A DNA stretch of 64,000 nucleotides, taken from NCBI GenBank assembly GCA_027491195.1, contig JAIXWQ010000008.1, forward strand, positions 62,001 through 126,000. Direction: 5' to 3'. The translations under genes were made by a program, and so were the position numbers. This document shows positions 27,111 through 35,620 of the stretch, piece by piece. The DNA comes from Cytophagaceae bacterium (GTDB taxonomy: Bacteria > Bacteroidota > Bacteroidia > Cytophagales > Spirosomataceae). Under the pieces are notes generated by a model. It was not told the DNA's origin and made no database searches. It saw only the letters and a program-made list of their open reading frames with translations. Each line of letters opens with the position of its first letter. Within the stretch, counting starts at the first letter, position 1.

Positions 27111-28457
27111 ATGCTGGAAGATTTTATCCATTTTGTCCAAAAAGAGAATTTATTCCAAACCGATCAGAAAATTTTGGTCGCTGTTAGCGGCGGAATCGAC
27201 TCGATTGTATTGAGTAAACTGTTTTCTTCGGCCAAATTTAATTTCGGCATCGCTCATGTGAACTTCAGCCTTCGGGGAGAAGAGTCCTTAGCGGACGAGG
27301 TATTTGTGAAGAAATTCGCCAAAACCTTAAAAGTACCCTACCACACTATTTGCTTCGACACCAACGCCTTCGCTGTACAGGAAAAAATCTCCACCCAAAT
27401 GGCGGCCCGCATTTTGCGCTACCAATGGTTTGAAGAAATCCGAGTAAAAGAAGGTTACGATTACATCGCCACCGGTCACCATCAACTCGATAGTGCCGAA
27501 ACGATGCTCATTAACCTCGTAAGAGGTAGCGGAATCGCCGGTTTTCACGGAATTCCTGTTAAATCGGGTCACTTAATCAGACCCCTTTCCTTTGCAAGTC
27601 AAGAAGCCATTTTTGATTTCGTTGTCTCTCATAAATTAGCTTGGAGAGAGGATTCTTCCAATGAATCCACTAAATACCAGCGCAATTTTATTCGGCACGA
27701 GATCATGCCCAAATTCCAGGAGCTAAATCCCCAGTTTGAGCAAACGCTATCCTCTACCAGCGCAAAAATCAAAGGGATCGAATCTTGGTTACAAGATGAA
27801 CTTCAGGAATTTAAGAGCGAATCCTGCACGACAGATTCCGCTGGAAACACCTGCGTTAAATTGCCTGCCATCTCTTCCAAAACCACCGTTTTACTCACAG
27901 AATTATTGCTTTCATACCACTTTAATTCAGCTAGTATTGAAGCGATTTTACAGGCAGATAAAGTAGGTGCTATCTTTGAATCCCCCAGCCACTCGTTAAA
28001 TATCGATCGCGGCCAATGGATTATCAGCTTAAAGAGCCAAGCAGATTATAAACCCATCGTCATTTCAGAAGAAGATGAGGTCATCACCATTGGCAATCAA
28101 GAATTGCACATTTTCATCGAAGAAAGAACAGCAGACTGGAAAGCCATCACAGATCCAAACGTAGCCTGCCTGGATGCAGACACCTTGGATTTCCCTTTAG
28201 AAATTCGCAAAGTGCAGGAAGGCGACTGGTTCTGCCCACTTGGGATGAATCAAAAGAAATTGATATCTGATTTCTTAACGGACAAAAAAGTCCCCCTTGC
28301 CATTAAAAAGAACACCCAAATCCTCTTAAGCAAAGGCTCCGTTGCCTGGATTTTAGGACAACGTATCGATAACCGCAATAAGGTGACAGATAAGACGGAA
28401 TTGGTGGCGGTGTTTGAATTAAAAAGCGCAGCTTTTGACTCAAACATAAAAGCATAA
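27111..28457 (+). CDS. tilS: tRNA(Ile)-lysidine synthase
   Basis: TilS converts C34 of tRNA-Ile(CAU) to lysidine, an essential decoding change. The PP-loop SGGIDS is at about residues 26-31, followed by FRGEES-like FSLRGEESLADE and ATGHHQLDSAETMLINLVRGSG. The N-domain ends near 220, a linker domain follows, and the C-terminal substrate domain has QEGDWFCPLGM and KKVPLAIK. I chose the ATG at 27111 instead of an upstream TTG at 27087. The stop TAA at 28455-28457 straddles the first units of a heptad array. Confidence 0.95.
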   Translation: MLEDFIHFVQKENLFQTDQKILVAVSGGIDSIVLSKLFSSAKFNFGIAHVNFSLRGEESLADEVFVKKFAKTLKVPYHTICFDTNAFAVQEKISTQMAARILRYQWFEEIRVKEGYDYIATGHHQLDSAETMLINLVRGSGIAGFHGIPVKSGHLIRPLSFASQEAIFDFVVSHKLAWREDSSNESTKYQRNFIRHEIMPKFQELNPQFEQTLSSTSAKIKGIESWLQDELQEFKSESCTTDSAGNTCVKLPAISSKTTVLLTELLLSYHFNSASIEAILQADKVGAIFESPSHSLNIDRGQWIISLKSQADYKPIVISEEDEVITIGNQELHIFIEERTADWKAITDPNVACLDADTLDFPLEIRKVQEGDWFCPLGMNQKKLISDFLTDKKVPLAIKKNTQILLSKGSVAWILGQRIDNRNKVTDKTELVAVFELKSAAFDSNIKA

Positions 28458-28480
28458 AGAATAAAGCACAAAGTATAAAG
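28449..28480. repeat. heptanucleotide array (AAAGNAT type) at the tilS stop
   Basis: Units in phase: AAAGCAT, AAAGAAT, AAAGCAC, AAAGTAT, AAAG. The tilS stop codon lies at the join of the first two units. A GC hairpin (CCCCTGCGGGG, 28488-28498) follows. Confidence 0.9.
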
Positions 28481-28543
28481 ATTGAATCCCCTGCGGGGAT
28501 AGTCTCTGAAATGTTTCCAACGAATTCATTTCCTTCGGACTTT

Positions 28544-28571
28544 ATTCTTTATTCTTTGTGCTTTATGCTTT
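28544..28571. repeat. heptanucleotide array, inverted (ATTCTTT type) downstream of porD
   Basis: Units: ATTCTTT, ATTCTTT, GTGCTTT, ATGCTTT. It is the reverse complement of the array at 28449-28480 and runs into the palindrome over the porD stop codon. Confidence 0.9.
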
Positions 28572-28619
28572 ATCGCATTTTACTAAAATAGCCTCTGGCT
28601 ATTTTAGTAAAATGCGATA
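28571..28619. repeat. 23-bp perfect palindrome covering the porD stop codon
   Basis: 28571-28593 is the exact reverse complement of 28597-28619, with a TCT loop. The right arm encodes the last residues and TAG stop of porD, so the left arm is an inverted copy of the gene's own 3' end. It has no U tract right after it, so if it stops transcription it is not a canonical terminator. It would strongly protect the 3' end of the mRNA. Confidence 0.92.
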
Positions 28620-29501
28620 CGCCTCCGTTCGAATTGGATCCAATATACTCAGATACGTAAACGCTTGCTGGCGCTCCGAAGGACTAGCTTCGTTGAGAAT
28701 CGAAATAATCTCCTCAGATTTTGCATCAAAGAAGACCCGAATTGAGGCGGCGCCTGGACGTAAGGTGTTTACTTGACGAATTTGCTTGAGGATTTCTAGC
28801 AAGCCTTTTCTGGCTGCATCCGGATTCTCAGCCATTTTATCTAGATAGACGCGGTGGTAATCATAATATACCTCACGCATGGCTTGCAAATTTTGATTAA
28901 TCAGATTTTCAGAAATTCCGATACGACTGCGAACATCAGCCATCGTACCCCAGCCTGAGCCGGAGTATTGGGCTAAATTAGTAAGGTTGGTAAGCTTTTG
29001 AACGAAGGGCTCCCCTGCTTTCGGGCCAAATGAATCGTAGGAATAGGTTAATGCGATATAGGCATAAAAGGCCATCAGAGAACTCAAATTATCTGAATAG
29101 CTATTGTCATTATACGTGATAGGGTTACCTACTTGGTATTTGAAATTGAAGTTCTTATCAACTAAATTCAAAAGTACAGTCTCGTAAGATGTATTAAACA
29201 CAGGTCGCAGCACTTGAACTCGGGCTGTGGCTTCGATATCACCTTGTGCAGATGACTTCGTTAAAAGTAAGTTGATATTTAGCTTGATTTTTTCTTCGGG
29301 CGCAAAATTATCTGATGACCAACGGCGGCCATTCATAAATTCTTGCATCGTTCTTTGTAATTCAGCGTAGACTTGAGAACTACCTCGCTGTTGATCGAGC
29401 TGTAATTGCTCTGTGCTGATCGTTATAAAAGTAGAAAGTTCTTGAGCCTGAACAGCCCAAGAACTTAAAATAAATATCAATAGAAATCGGATGGATTTCA
29501 T
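28599..29501 (-). CDS. porD: type IX secretion system protein PorD (DUF4835)
   Basis: This is a periplasmic or envelope protein required for gliding/T9SS function in this phylum. The 300 residues have a signal peptide (MKSIRFLLIFILSSWAVQAQ) and the DUF4835 features LNINLLLTKS, VQVLRPVFNTSYET, SLMAFYAYIALTYSYDSF and LRPGAASIRVFFDAKSEE. It sits after bamD and rpoZ, the usual neighbourhood in Bacteroidota, although coaBC, often found between rpoZ and this gene, is absent. The start is 21 bases after the rpoZ stop. Its last codons are part of a 23-bp palindrome. Confidence 0.88.
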   Translation of the reverse strand: MKSIRFLLIFILSSWAVQAQELSTFITISTEQLQLDQQRGSSQVYAELQRTMQEFMNGRRWSSDNFAPEEKIKLNINLLLTKSSAQGDIEATARVQVLRPVFNTSYETVLLNLVDKNFNFKYQVGNPITYNDNSYSDNLSSLMAFYAYIALTYSYDSFGPKAGEPFVQKLTNLTNLAQYSGSGWGTMADVRSRIGISENLINQNLQAMREVYYDYHRVYLDKMAENPDAARKGLLEILKQIRQVNTLRPGAASIRVFFDAKSEEIISILNEASPSERQQAFTYLSILDPIRTEAYRILLK

Positions 29502-29522
29502 GATCGTTCGATCAAATAAAAA

Positions 29523-29852
29523 CTATTGGTTTTCAGTGGTACCTTCTTCGCGGTTTCTGAAATCTACTTTATCAGCTAAGAAATCATCGATAGCTAAAGC
29601 AGATGGCTTAGGCATACGCTCGTAGTATTTAGAGATTTCGATTTGCTCGCGGTTCTCAAAAATCTCTTCTAAGTTATCAACTGATGAAGCAAACTCAGAT
29701 AATTTACCTGATAATTCTTCTTTCATCTTGCTCGAAATCTGACGAGCACGCTGACCTACGATTGAAATAGATTCGTATACATTGCCAGTTTTAGCAGCGA
29801 TCTTATCTACATCACGTGTAATGATGGATGGATTTGTTGGGGTCTTAGACAT
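29523..29852 (-). CDS. rpoZ: DNA-directed RNA polymerase omega subunit (Rpb6 family)
   Basis: This small subunit stabilises the RNA polymerase beta' subunit. The 109-residue protein has the Bacteroidota-type N-terminus PSIITRDVDKIAAKTGNVYES, then the helix with IVGQRARQI that corresponds to the omega/Rpb6 core. The C-terminus is acidic. It lies 48 bases after bamD and 21 before porD, in the same long operon. The call rests on position and sequence pattern and is quite safe. Confidence 0.88.
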   Translation of the reverse strand: MSKTPTNPSIITRDVDKIAAKTGNVYESISIVGQRARQISSKMKEELSGKLSEFASSVDNLEEIFENREQIEISKYYERMPKPSALAIDDFLADKVDFRNREEGTTENQ

Positions 29853-29900
29853 CTCTATATAATTTAAGATAGCAAATTTAACGTTAATTTTTAAGAAATA

Positions 29901-30791
29901 CTATTGCGGACTCGTAGCAATTTTAGAGGTATTCGATTTCTCTTTTTCCTGTAAGGCCTTGTATTCTGCTTCGATTTTGGCAATACGAACCACCTCATTT
30001 TGGCTTTCCGTATACCATTTCTCTGCCGTTTTCAAATAAGAGCTCTGTGGGTATTTATCGATAAACTCTAAATAGAATTTAACCACCTCTTCATAACGCT
30101 CTTTTTGTTTGTATTCTACCGTGCTTTTGGCCAAATCAAACTGGGAAACTACCTTGAAATAGGCCATCTCTTCGTTGTAATCTGAATCTGGGAAATCACG
30201 TTGAAAGTTCGTAATCTCAATAACCGCAGACTTTAAAGAAGCGATATTGAAAGGCGACGTTTTATAGTATAATTTAGCCTTCTCATAGGCTTTCTTCTCT
30301 AATTTCTTACGCAGATCCTTGATCATCAAACTGCAATCCTCGCGGTATTTCGAATCCGGGTAATTATTCAAATAACTCTGTAATTCATTGATCGCAGCAA
30401 GGGTACCCGTTTGATCTAAATTGAAATTAGGCGAATCTTTGTACAGCGAGAATGCCGCCATATAAATGGATTCCTCTGCAAATTCAGAACGAGAAAAAAC
30501 CTCAGAAAAACGTTTAAAGTGCGTGTTAGCTACTGTGTAATTCGCATTCTCAAAATCGCATTTGGCCTGATAAAAAGTAGCCATTTCCTGCGTAGAATCC
30601 CCTGTTAATAAAGGTAACACCTCATCAAATAGAATCCCAGCCTTGTCGAATTCCTTTTTCTTGTAATAATCTACCGCGGCTTTGTACTTCGTAGGAACGC
30701 TGGCGCTCTTTCTGAACTTCTCGAACTTTCCACACGCGCTTAACCCGATCAAGGCGACTAAAGCAATTATAATTTTATTTTTCAAATTCAT
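29901..30791 (-). CDS. bamD: outer-membrane assembly lipoprotein BamD
   Basis: BamD is the essential TPR lipoprotein of the BAM complex that inserts beta-barrels into the outer membrane. The lipoprotein signal MNLKNKIIIALVALIGLSACG has a clear lipobox (LSAC). About five tetratricopeptide repeats follow, for example the A..YY..K.FDKA.ILF pattern near residue 40 and ELQSYLNNYPDSKY near 135. At 296 residues it is slightly longer than E. coli BamD (245) and has a charged C-terminal tail. It begins 18 bases after the ABC exporter. Confidence 0.93.
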   Translation of the reverse strand: MNLKNKIIIALVALIGLSACGKFEKFRKSASVPTKYKAAVDYYKKKEFDKAGILFDEVLPLLTGDSTQEMATFYQAKCDFENANYTVANTHFKRFSEVFSRSEFAEESIYMAAFSLYKDSPNFNLDQTGTLAAINELQSYLNNYPDSKYREDCSLMIKDLRKKLEKKAYEKAKLYYKTSPFNIASLKSAVIEITNFQRDFPDSDYNEEMAYFKVVSQFDLAKSTVEYKQKERYEEVVKFYLEFIDKYPQSSYLKTAEKWYTESQNEVVRIAKIEAEYKALQEKEKSNTSKIATSPQ

Positions 30792-30809
30792 AAGCCCGTA
30801 AAGATACGT

Positions 30810-32561
30810 TTATTTTCTGAATTGTAGATGATAGAGTTGCGCATATAAACCATCTAAAGCTAACAATTCATCTTGAGTGCCGCGCTCTTTAATTTCCCCT
30901 TTGTCCATCACTAAGATTTGATCAGAATTACGAATCGTAGAAAGACGGTGGGCAATAACCACGGCTGTACGCCCTTTCATTAAGGTAGAAATGGCCTGTT
31001 GAATCAAGACTTCCGTCTCTGAATCCACCGAAGAAGTAGCCTCGTCCAGCACAATAATCTTTGGATTATGGACCAAAGCCCGCACAAAAGAAATCAATTG
31101 ACGTTGACCCACACTCAAAGTTGCACCCCTTTCTTTTACCTCATAAGCATATCCACCCGGCAACGACATGATAAAATCATGCACACCCACAGCTTTCGCC
31201 GCTTCGATCATTTTCTCCTCTGTAATCGACTCATCACCCAGGTTAATATTATAGGCAATCGAAGAGCTAAATAAGAATACATCTTGAAGAACGACGGCGA
31301 TATTTTTACGCAAGGATCCTATCTCATAGGAAGTCAAGGGAACCCCATCGATTTTGATTTCGCCGCTTTGGCAATCATATAAACGACCCAAAAGCCCAAT
31401 AATGGACGATTTACCCGCACCCGTTGCCCCTACAATAGCACAAGTCTTTCCTACCTCCACTTGAAAACTAACGTTTTTCACAACCCACTCCGGCTCCTGG
31501 TAAGCAAACGTAACATCGGAGAACTCAATTTTTCCTTTAATCTCATCCGCCTGAATCGTCCCATTATTTTGAATATAATCGGTCGAGTCAAGTAAGGTCA
31601 AAATACGTTCCGTTGACACAATACCCATTTGTAAGGTATTAAATCGATCCGCTAACATCCGAATAGGTCGGTAAAAAAGATTAATGAACATAATAAAGGC
31701 GGTCAAAGTACCAACCCCCATCTCTTCTTTCACGATATAGGTAGACGCCGCCCAAACCACCAGTCCAGTCCCAATCGCCGCAATCACGTCAGCCACAGGA
31801 AAAAACACAGAATACGCGAGAATACCCCGGATATTTGCATCCCGATGTTCCTCGTTAATGCGATTAAACTTAGCTAATTCTTGTTTTTCGGCGTGAAACA
31901 TTTGGACGATAAGCATCCCCGAAATATGTTCTTGCACAAATGAATTCAAGTTCGCCACCGCCGTACGCACCTCTGTAAAGGATTTCTTGATGTATTCCTT
32001 AAATACATAAGTTGAAAAGATCATGAAAGGAACCGTCGCCACGATGATTAAAGTCAATCGCCAATCCGCGTAAAACATCACCGCAAGAATCAGAAATAAC
32101 TGCAGTAAATCACCCGCAATAGAGGCTAATCCTTCTGAAAAGACATCATTTAACGTTTCTATATCCGAAACGGTACGAGTTACAAGGCGACCAATGGGCG
32201 TAGCGTCAAAGAAAGCTAAGCGCAAATTGACAATCTTCTCATACAATTGGATACGAATGTCGCGGATGACGGTTTGGCCTAAATAACCCGCTAAATAGGA
32301 AGTAGAGAATTGCAATAAGGTTTGTAATAGCAAAGCACCTAACATCCAACCAAGCATGCGGAACAGATCCGAGGCAAAAGTCAAACCAAGATAATGATCT
32401 AAGGTATAGCGAATTAAGAGTGGCACTACGGGGGAAATTCCCGCCATGCAAAGAATTAGAAAAACTAAAAACCAAAAGCGAAAACGATAGGGCTTAATGA
32501 AGCCATACAAACGTTGAATGATCTGAAAATCGATTATTTTGGCTGATTTAGCTTCTTTCAC
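30810..32561 (-). CDS. ABC exporter, fused permease-ATPase (MsbA-like)
   Basis: This inner-membrane half-transporter (583 aa) probably exports a lipid or drug. The six-helix permease domain (about 1-320) has LPLLIRYTLDHYL and the coupling segment FDATPIGRLVTRTVSDIE. The ATPase domain has Walker A GATGAGKSS near 376, signature LSVGQRQL, Walker B IIVLDEATSSVDSE and the H-loop AHRLST. The start is GTG at 32561. It overlaps the end of the small Cys-rich gene by 14 bases, implying coupled translation. Between the protease and bamD, a role in envelope lipid export is plausible but unproven. Confidence 0.93.
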   Translation of the reverse strand: MKEAKSAKIIDFQIIQRLYGFIKPYRFRFWFLVFLILCMAGISPVVPLLIRYTLDHYLGLTFASDLFRMLGWMLGALLLQTLLQFSTSYLAGYLGQTVIRDIRIQLYEKIVNLRLAFFDATPIGRLVTRTVSDIETLNDVFSEGLASIAGDLLQLFLILAVMFYADWRLTLIIVATVPFMIFSTYVFKEYIKKSFTEVRTAVANLNSFVQEHISGMLIVQMFHAEKQELAKFNRINEEHRDANIRGILAYSVFFPVADVIAAIGTGLVVWAASTYIVKEEMGVGTLTAFIMFINLFYRPIRMLADRFNTLQMGIVSTERILTLLDSTDYIQNNGTIQADEIKGKIEFSDVTFAYQEPEWVVKNVSFQVEVGKTCAIVGATGAGKSSIIGLLGRLYDCQSGEIKIDGVPLTSYEIGSLRKNIAVVLQDVFLFSSSIAYNINLGDESITEEKMIEAAKAVGVHDFIMSLPGGYAYEVKERGATLSVGQRQLISFVRALVHNPKIIVLDEATSSVDSETEVLIQQAISTLMKGRTAVVIAHRLSTIRNSDQILVMDKGEIKERGTQDELLALDGLYAQLYHLQFRK

Positions 32562-32712
32562 TGTTCATCTTATCAATAGTGGATGAAGCAGCACAGGTTC
32601 CGCAGCCTTTCGCACAATTACCCGCACTAGCACCCCAAAACTGGTTATACACCATCCGAACCAGGTAAAATACCGCGGCAGCAAAAACCAAAAAGATGAG
32701 GATGTTTTCCAT
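32548..32712 (-). CDS. small Cys-rich membrane protein (FeoB-associated type)
   Basis: This 54-residue frame was found by reading the gap between the ABC exporter and the inositol monophosphatase. It starts with ATG at 32712, has one transmembrane segment (ILIFLVFAAAVFYLVRMVY) and then a cysteine cluster NCAKGCGTC, and ends in SERS. This layout (TM helix then CxxxCxxC) is that of the FeoB-associated Cys-rich membrane protein family, but no feoA or feoB is near. It begins one base after the previous gene's stop and overlaps the exporter's GTG by 14 bases, so it is very likely real. Possible roles are metal binding or small redox membrane factor. Confidence 0.8.
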   Translation of the reverse strand: MENILIFLVFAAAVFYLVRMVYNQFWGASAGNCAKGCGTCAASSTIDKMNSERS

Positions 32713-32713
32713 G

Positions 32714-33514
32714 TTAATCAAACCACTTTGACTGCAAAGTTCCTAAAAATTCCGAGAAAATAGGACCTGCTCCAATAATTTCACCCGTAAAAATCACCTC
32801 CTGGCCACCAGAAAAGTTAGTCACTGTTCCACCAGCCTCTTCAATGATAATTTTACCTGCTGCTACATCCCAAGGTTTTAAATTCGCCTCAAAGAACCCT
32901 TCAAAACGCCCACAGGCCGTGTAAGCTAAATCAATGGCCGCTGCTCCCATGCGTCTTAAACCATGAGAAGAGCGCATCAGTTCCTTTAATAAATCTAAAT
33001 ACCGGTCTTGGTACGAGAAATCATAATAAGGAAAACCGGTAGCTAATAAGGATTTCGACAAAGAATTCTCCGGCGAAACCTGAATAGGTTTACCATTCAA
33101 ATGGGCCCCATTTCCTTTTGCTGCAGTAAATAATTCGTCGCGATTAGGCTCATAAATGAGCCCTAAAATAGGTTGCTTTTGATAAATCAAACCTACGGAA
33201 ACCGCAAAAACGGGCAATTTATGCAAGAAATTCGTGGTGCCATCTAATGGATCTATCACCCAATAGTAGCCATCCCCTACCTCTGCGTAATTCGAAGAGG
33301 TTTCCTCCGCGATAAATTGCGCTTCCGGAAAAATGGCTGAAAGGCCAAGCTTTAATTTCGCCTCAGCTTGCTGGTCCACAAAAGAGACTAAATCATTCGT
33401 CCCTTTATAGATGATATCCGAGCTTGTGAATTGAGATGATTGCTGCAAAATCCATTGCCCAGTCTCCCGAACAACCAATGCAGATTCACTCAATATGTCA
33501 GCGAGTGCTTTCAT
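32714..33514 (-). CDS. inositol monophosphatase family protein
   Basis: This is a Mg2+-dependent phosphatase of sugar or inositol monophosphates (SuhB/CysQ superfamily). The 266 residues show the three metal motifs: IAEETSS (first acidic ligand, about 68-72), IDPLDGTTNF (about 88-97), and WDVAAGKIIIEEAGG near 213. The stop and start overlap by one base with the protease gene. CysQ or SuhB roles both remain possible, and SuhB-type is favoured by the motif spacing. It belongs to the FKBP-to-porD operon. Confidence 0.92.
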   Translation of the reverse strand: MKALADILSESALVVRETGQWILQQSSQFTSSDIIYKGTNDLVSFVDQQAEAKLKLGLSAIFPEAQFIAEETSSNYAEVGDGYYWVIDPLDGTTNFLHKLPVFAVSVGLIYQKQPILGLIYEPNRDELFTAAKGNGAHLNGKPIQVSPENSLSKSLLATGFPYYDFSYQDRYLDLLKELMRSSHGLRRMGAAAIDLAYTACGRFEGFFEANLKPWDVAAGKIIIEEAGGTVTNFSGGQEVIFTGEIIGAGPIFSEFLGTLQSKWFD

Positions 33515-35616
33515 TATTTCTTAGCTACTGCTTTAGCAGGTGCGACAGGACCTTTTAACCAATCAGCGATTATCTGCTGTGTTTCCTTTAAATACGTATC
33601 CTTCGCGTGCTTGTCTTTTTCTTTCGACTCCACTTTCTTTTCATCTACAATAAGTGACTCAGAGCCAGCCAAGGAAGCCATCACTTCCTGAGTTTCATCT
33701 GGCTTTTTCTTTTGGTCATCTAATTCTTTCTTACGCATATCGTAATTTAAGGCAATGGAATTCGTCTCCTTTAACTTCTTCCAACGTGCTAAATCTTCTT
33801 TCAACTTCAACAACTCTGGCTTCGTTTTTAAACGCGCTTGGAACGCAGCTTGTAATTGCTTCACGACTACTGGATTCACTTTACCCGTCTTCGTAAACTT
33901 AGTCGAGCGAATCATATCCCAAGGCAAGGCGCTTGGCTGAGAACTTTCGCCAAATTCTTCGGCTGAGAATGCAGATGGTAAAGCGAAATCAGGGCTTACC
34001 CCTTTGTGCTGCGTCGAACTACCCGTGATGCGGTAGAATTTCTCCAACGTAATTTTCAATACCCCAGGATTCTCTTTTTCCGAACGAACAAAACGGCTTA
34101 AATCTAACACACTTTGAACCGTTCCTTTTCCATAAGATTGCTCCCCTACGATGATTCCGCGTTGGTAATCTTGAATCGCACCTGCAAAAATTTCTGAAGC
34201 AGAAGCGGAGAAGCGGTTAATTAAAACGGCCATTGGTCCGTCATACACTAGTTCCGGATTCTCATCGTTTTCTTGGGTGATTTGGCCAGTAGACTCTTTT
34301 CTTTGAACCACTGGACCGGAAGTAATGAACAAACCGGTTAAGTCTACCGCTTCGATCAACGATCCTCCCCCATTATTACGCAAATCGATTAATAAAGCAT
34401 CGATTCCTTCTTTCTTGAACTCGACTAAGAACTTACGCACATCGGCTGAGGTAGATTTAAAACCAGCTTCATTGTTACGCGCACCCTCAAAATCACGGTA
34501 GAACATCGGGATAGTAATTAAACCAATCTTCAAGGTTTTGTCGCCCTGTTTTTGGAACAAAATCTCCTTTTTCGCCGTCTGCTCTTCTAATTTAATCTTC
34601 TCGCGAACGATGCGAACCTCGGTCGTAGGTGAACCTGTCACTCCAGAAGCTGGTAAGATTTTTAAACGCACCACAGTTCCTTTCGGTCCGCGAATTAATT
34701 TCACCGCATCATCCGTAAACCAACCGATCACATCAACAAACTTGCCCTCATCTCCTTGAGCAACACCTACAATGCGATCTTTCGGATTAATTTGTTTGCT
34801 TTTGTAGGCTGGACCGCCAGGTACTAAATCAAAAATAGTTACGTAATCACCCTCTAATCGAAGCGTTGCCCCTATCCCTTCAAAACTTTGGGACATATCC
34901 TTATTAAATTCCTCCGCAGCCTTTGGAATCATATACGATGTATGTGGGTCAATGCTCTCGGTATAGGCATTCATGAAAATCTGAAATACATCCTCCGATT
35001 TCGTCTTCGCCATGTATTTCTCCGTCCGCTTATAACGCTCTTTCAATTCACGTACAGACGTTGTGTCGGCTTTCCCGCCAATTTTCCAATCCAATAATTG
35101 ACGCTTGATGTCCTTGCGCCAGAAATCATCTAGCTCAGCCTCTGATTTAGCCCAAACCGCTTTCTCGCGATTCGGCTGATACGTTTCGTCAATCGTGAAA
35201 TCAACCGCTTTATCTAATTGAGCGTTGATGAAGGCATAACGCGCCTTCATTCTTTTTTGATAAATATTATAAATCTGAAATGCGGGAGTCAAATCGCCTA
35301 GATTAAGCGCCTCATCTATCGCTAAACGATACTTTTCAATCTCATTTATATCCTCCGCTAAAAAGAACACCTTGTTCGGGTCTAATTGCTTGATGTAGGC
35401 ATCAAAAATCTTCGAAGACAACGAATCATTCACAGGAATCTTCCGGTAATGGTAGTTGCTCAAAATCTCGAATACCTTACTCTCCACCTTACGTTGCAAA
35501 GCAGAAGGCTGTAAATCACCTTCTTGGTAGGTCACTTGATTTTGCAGGTCTGAACCATGCATAAACCATACGACTAATAAGGAAAGCGGGATAAAAATAG
35601 GAAGTATCTTCTTCAT
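33514..35616 (-). CDS. carboxy-terminal processing protease (Prc/Tsp, peptidase S41)
   Basis: This is a periplasmic tail-specific protease. The 700 residues have an N-terminal signal anchor (LPIFIPLSLLVVWFMHG), the Tsp N-domain with ISNYHYRK-like EILSNYHYRK, a PDZ domain near 245-330 (EGIGATLRLEGDYVTIFDLVPGGPA), and the S41 catalytic core with NGGGSL, INRFSASASE (catalytic Ser near 471) and SYGKGTVQ (catalytic Lys near 496). The C-terminal region (about 575-700) is Lys/Glu-rich and low complexity. It starts four bases after the FKBP gene and is in the same operon. Confidence 0.95.
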   Translation of the reverse strand: MKKILPIFIPLSLLVVWFMHGSDLQNQVTYQEGDLQPSALQRKVESKVFEILSNYHYRKIPVNDSLSSKIFDAYIKQLDPNKVFFLAEDINEIEKYRLAIDEALNLGDLTPAFQIYNIYQKRMKARYAFINAQLDKAVDFTIDETYQPNREKAVWAKSEAELDDFWRKDIKRQLLDWKIGGKADTTSVRELKERYKRTEKYMAKTKSEDVFQIFMNAYTESIDPHTSYMIPKAAEEFNKDMSQSFEGIGATLRLEGDYVTIFDLVPGGPAYKSKQINPKDRIVGVAQGDEGKFVDVIGWFTDDAVKLIRGPKGTVVRLKILPASGVTGSPTTEVRIVREKIKLEEQTAKKEILFQKQGDKTLKIGLITIPMFYRDFEGARNNEAGFKSTSADVRKFLVEFKKEGIDALLIDLRNNGGGSLIEAVDLTGLFITSGPVVQRKESTGQITQENDENPELVYDGPMAVLINRFSASASEIFAGAIQDYQRGIIVGEQSYGKGTVQSVLDLSRFVRSEKENPGVLKITLEKFYRITGSSTQHKGVSPDFALPSAFSAEEFGESSQPSALPWDMIRSTKFTKTGKVNPVVVKQLQAAFQARLKTKPELLKLKEDLARWKKLKETNSIALNYDMRKKELDDQKKKPDETQEVMASLAGSESLIVDEKKVESKEKDKHAKDTYLKETQQIIADWLKGPVAPAKAVAKK

Positions 35617-35620
35617 CGGT

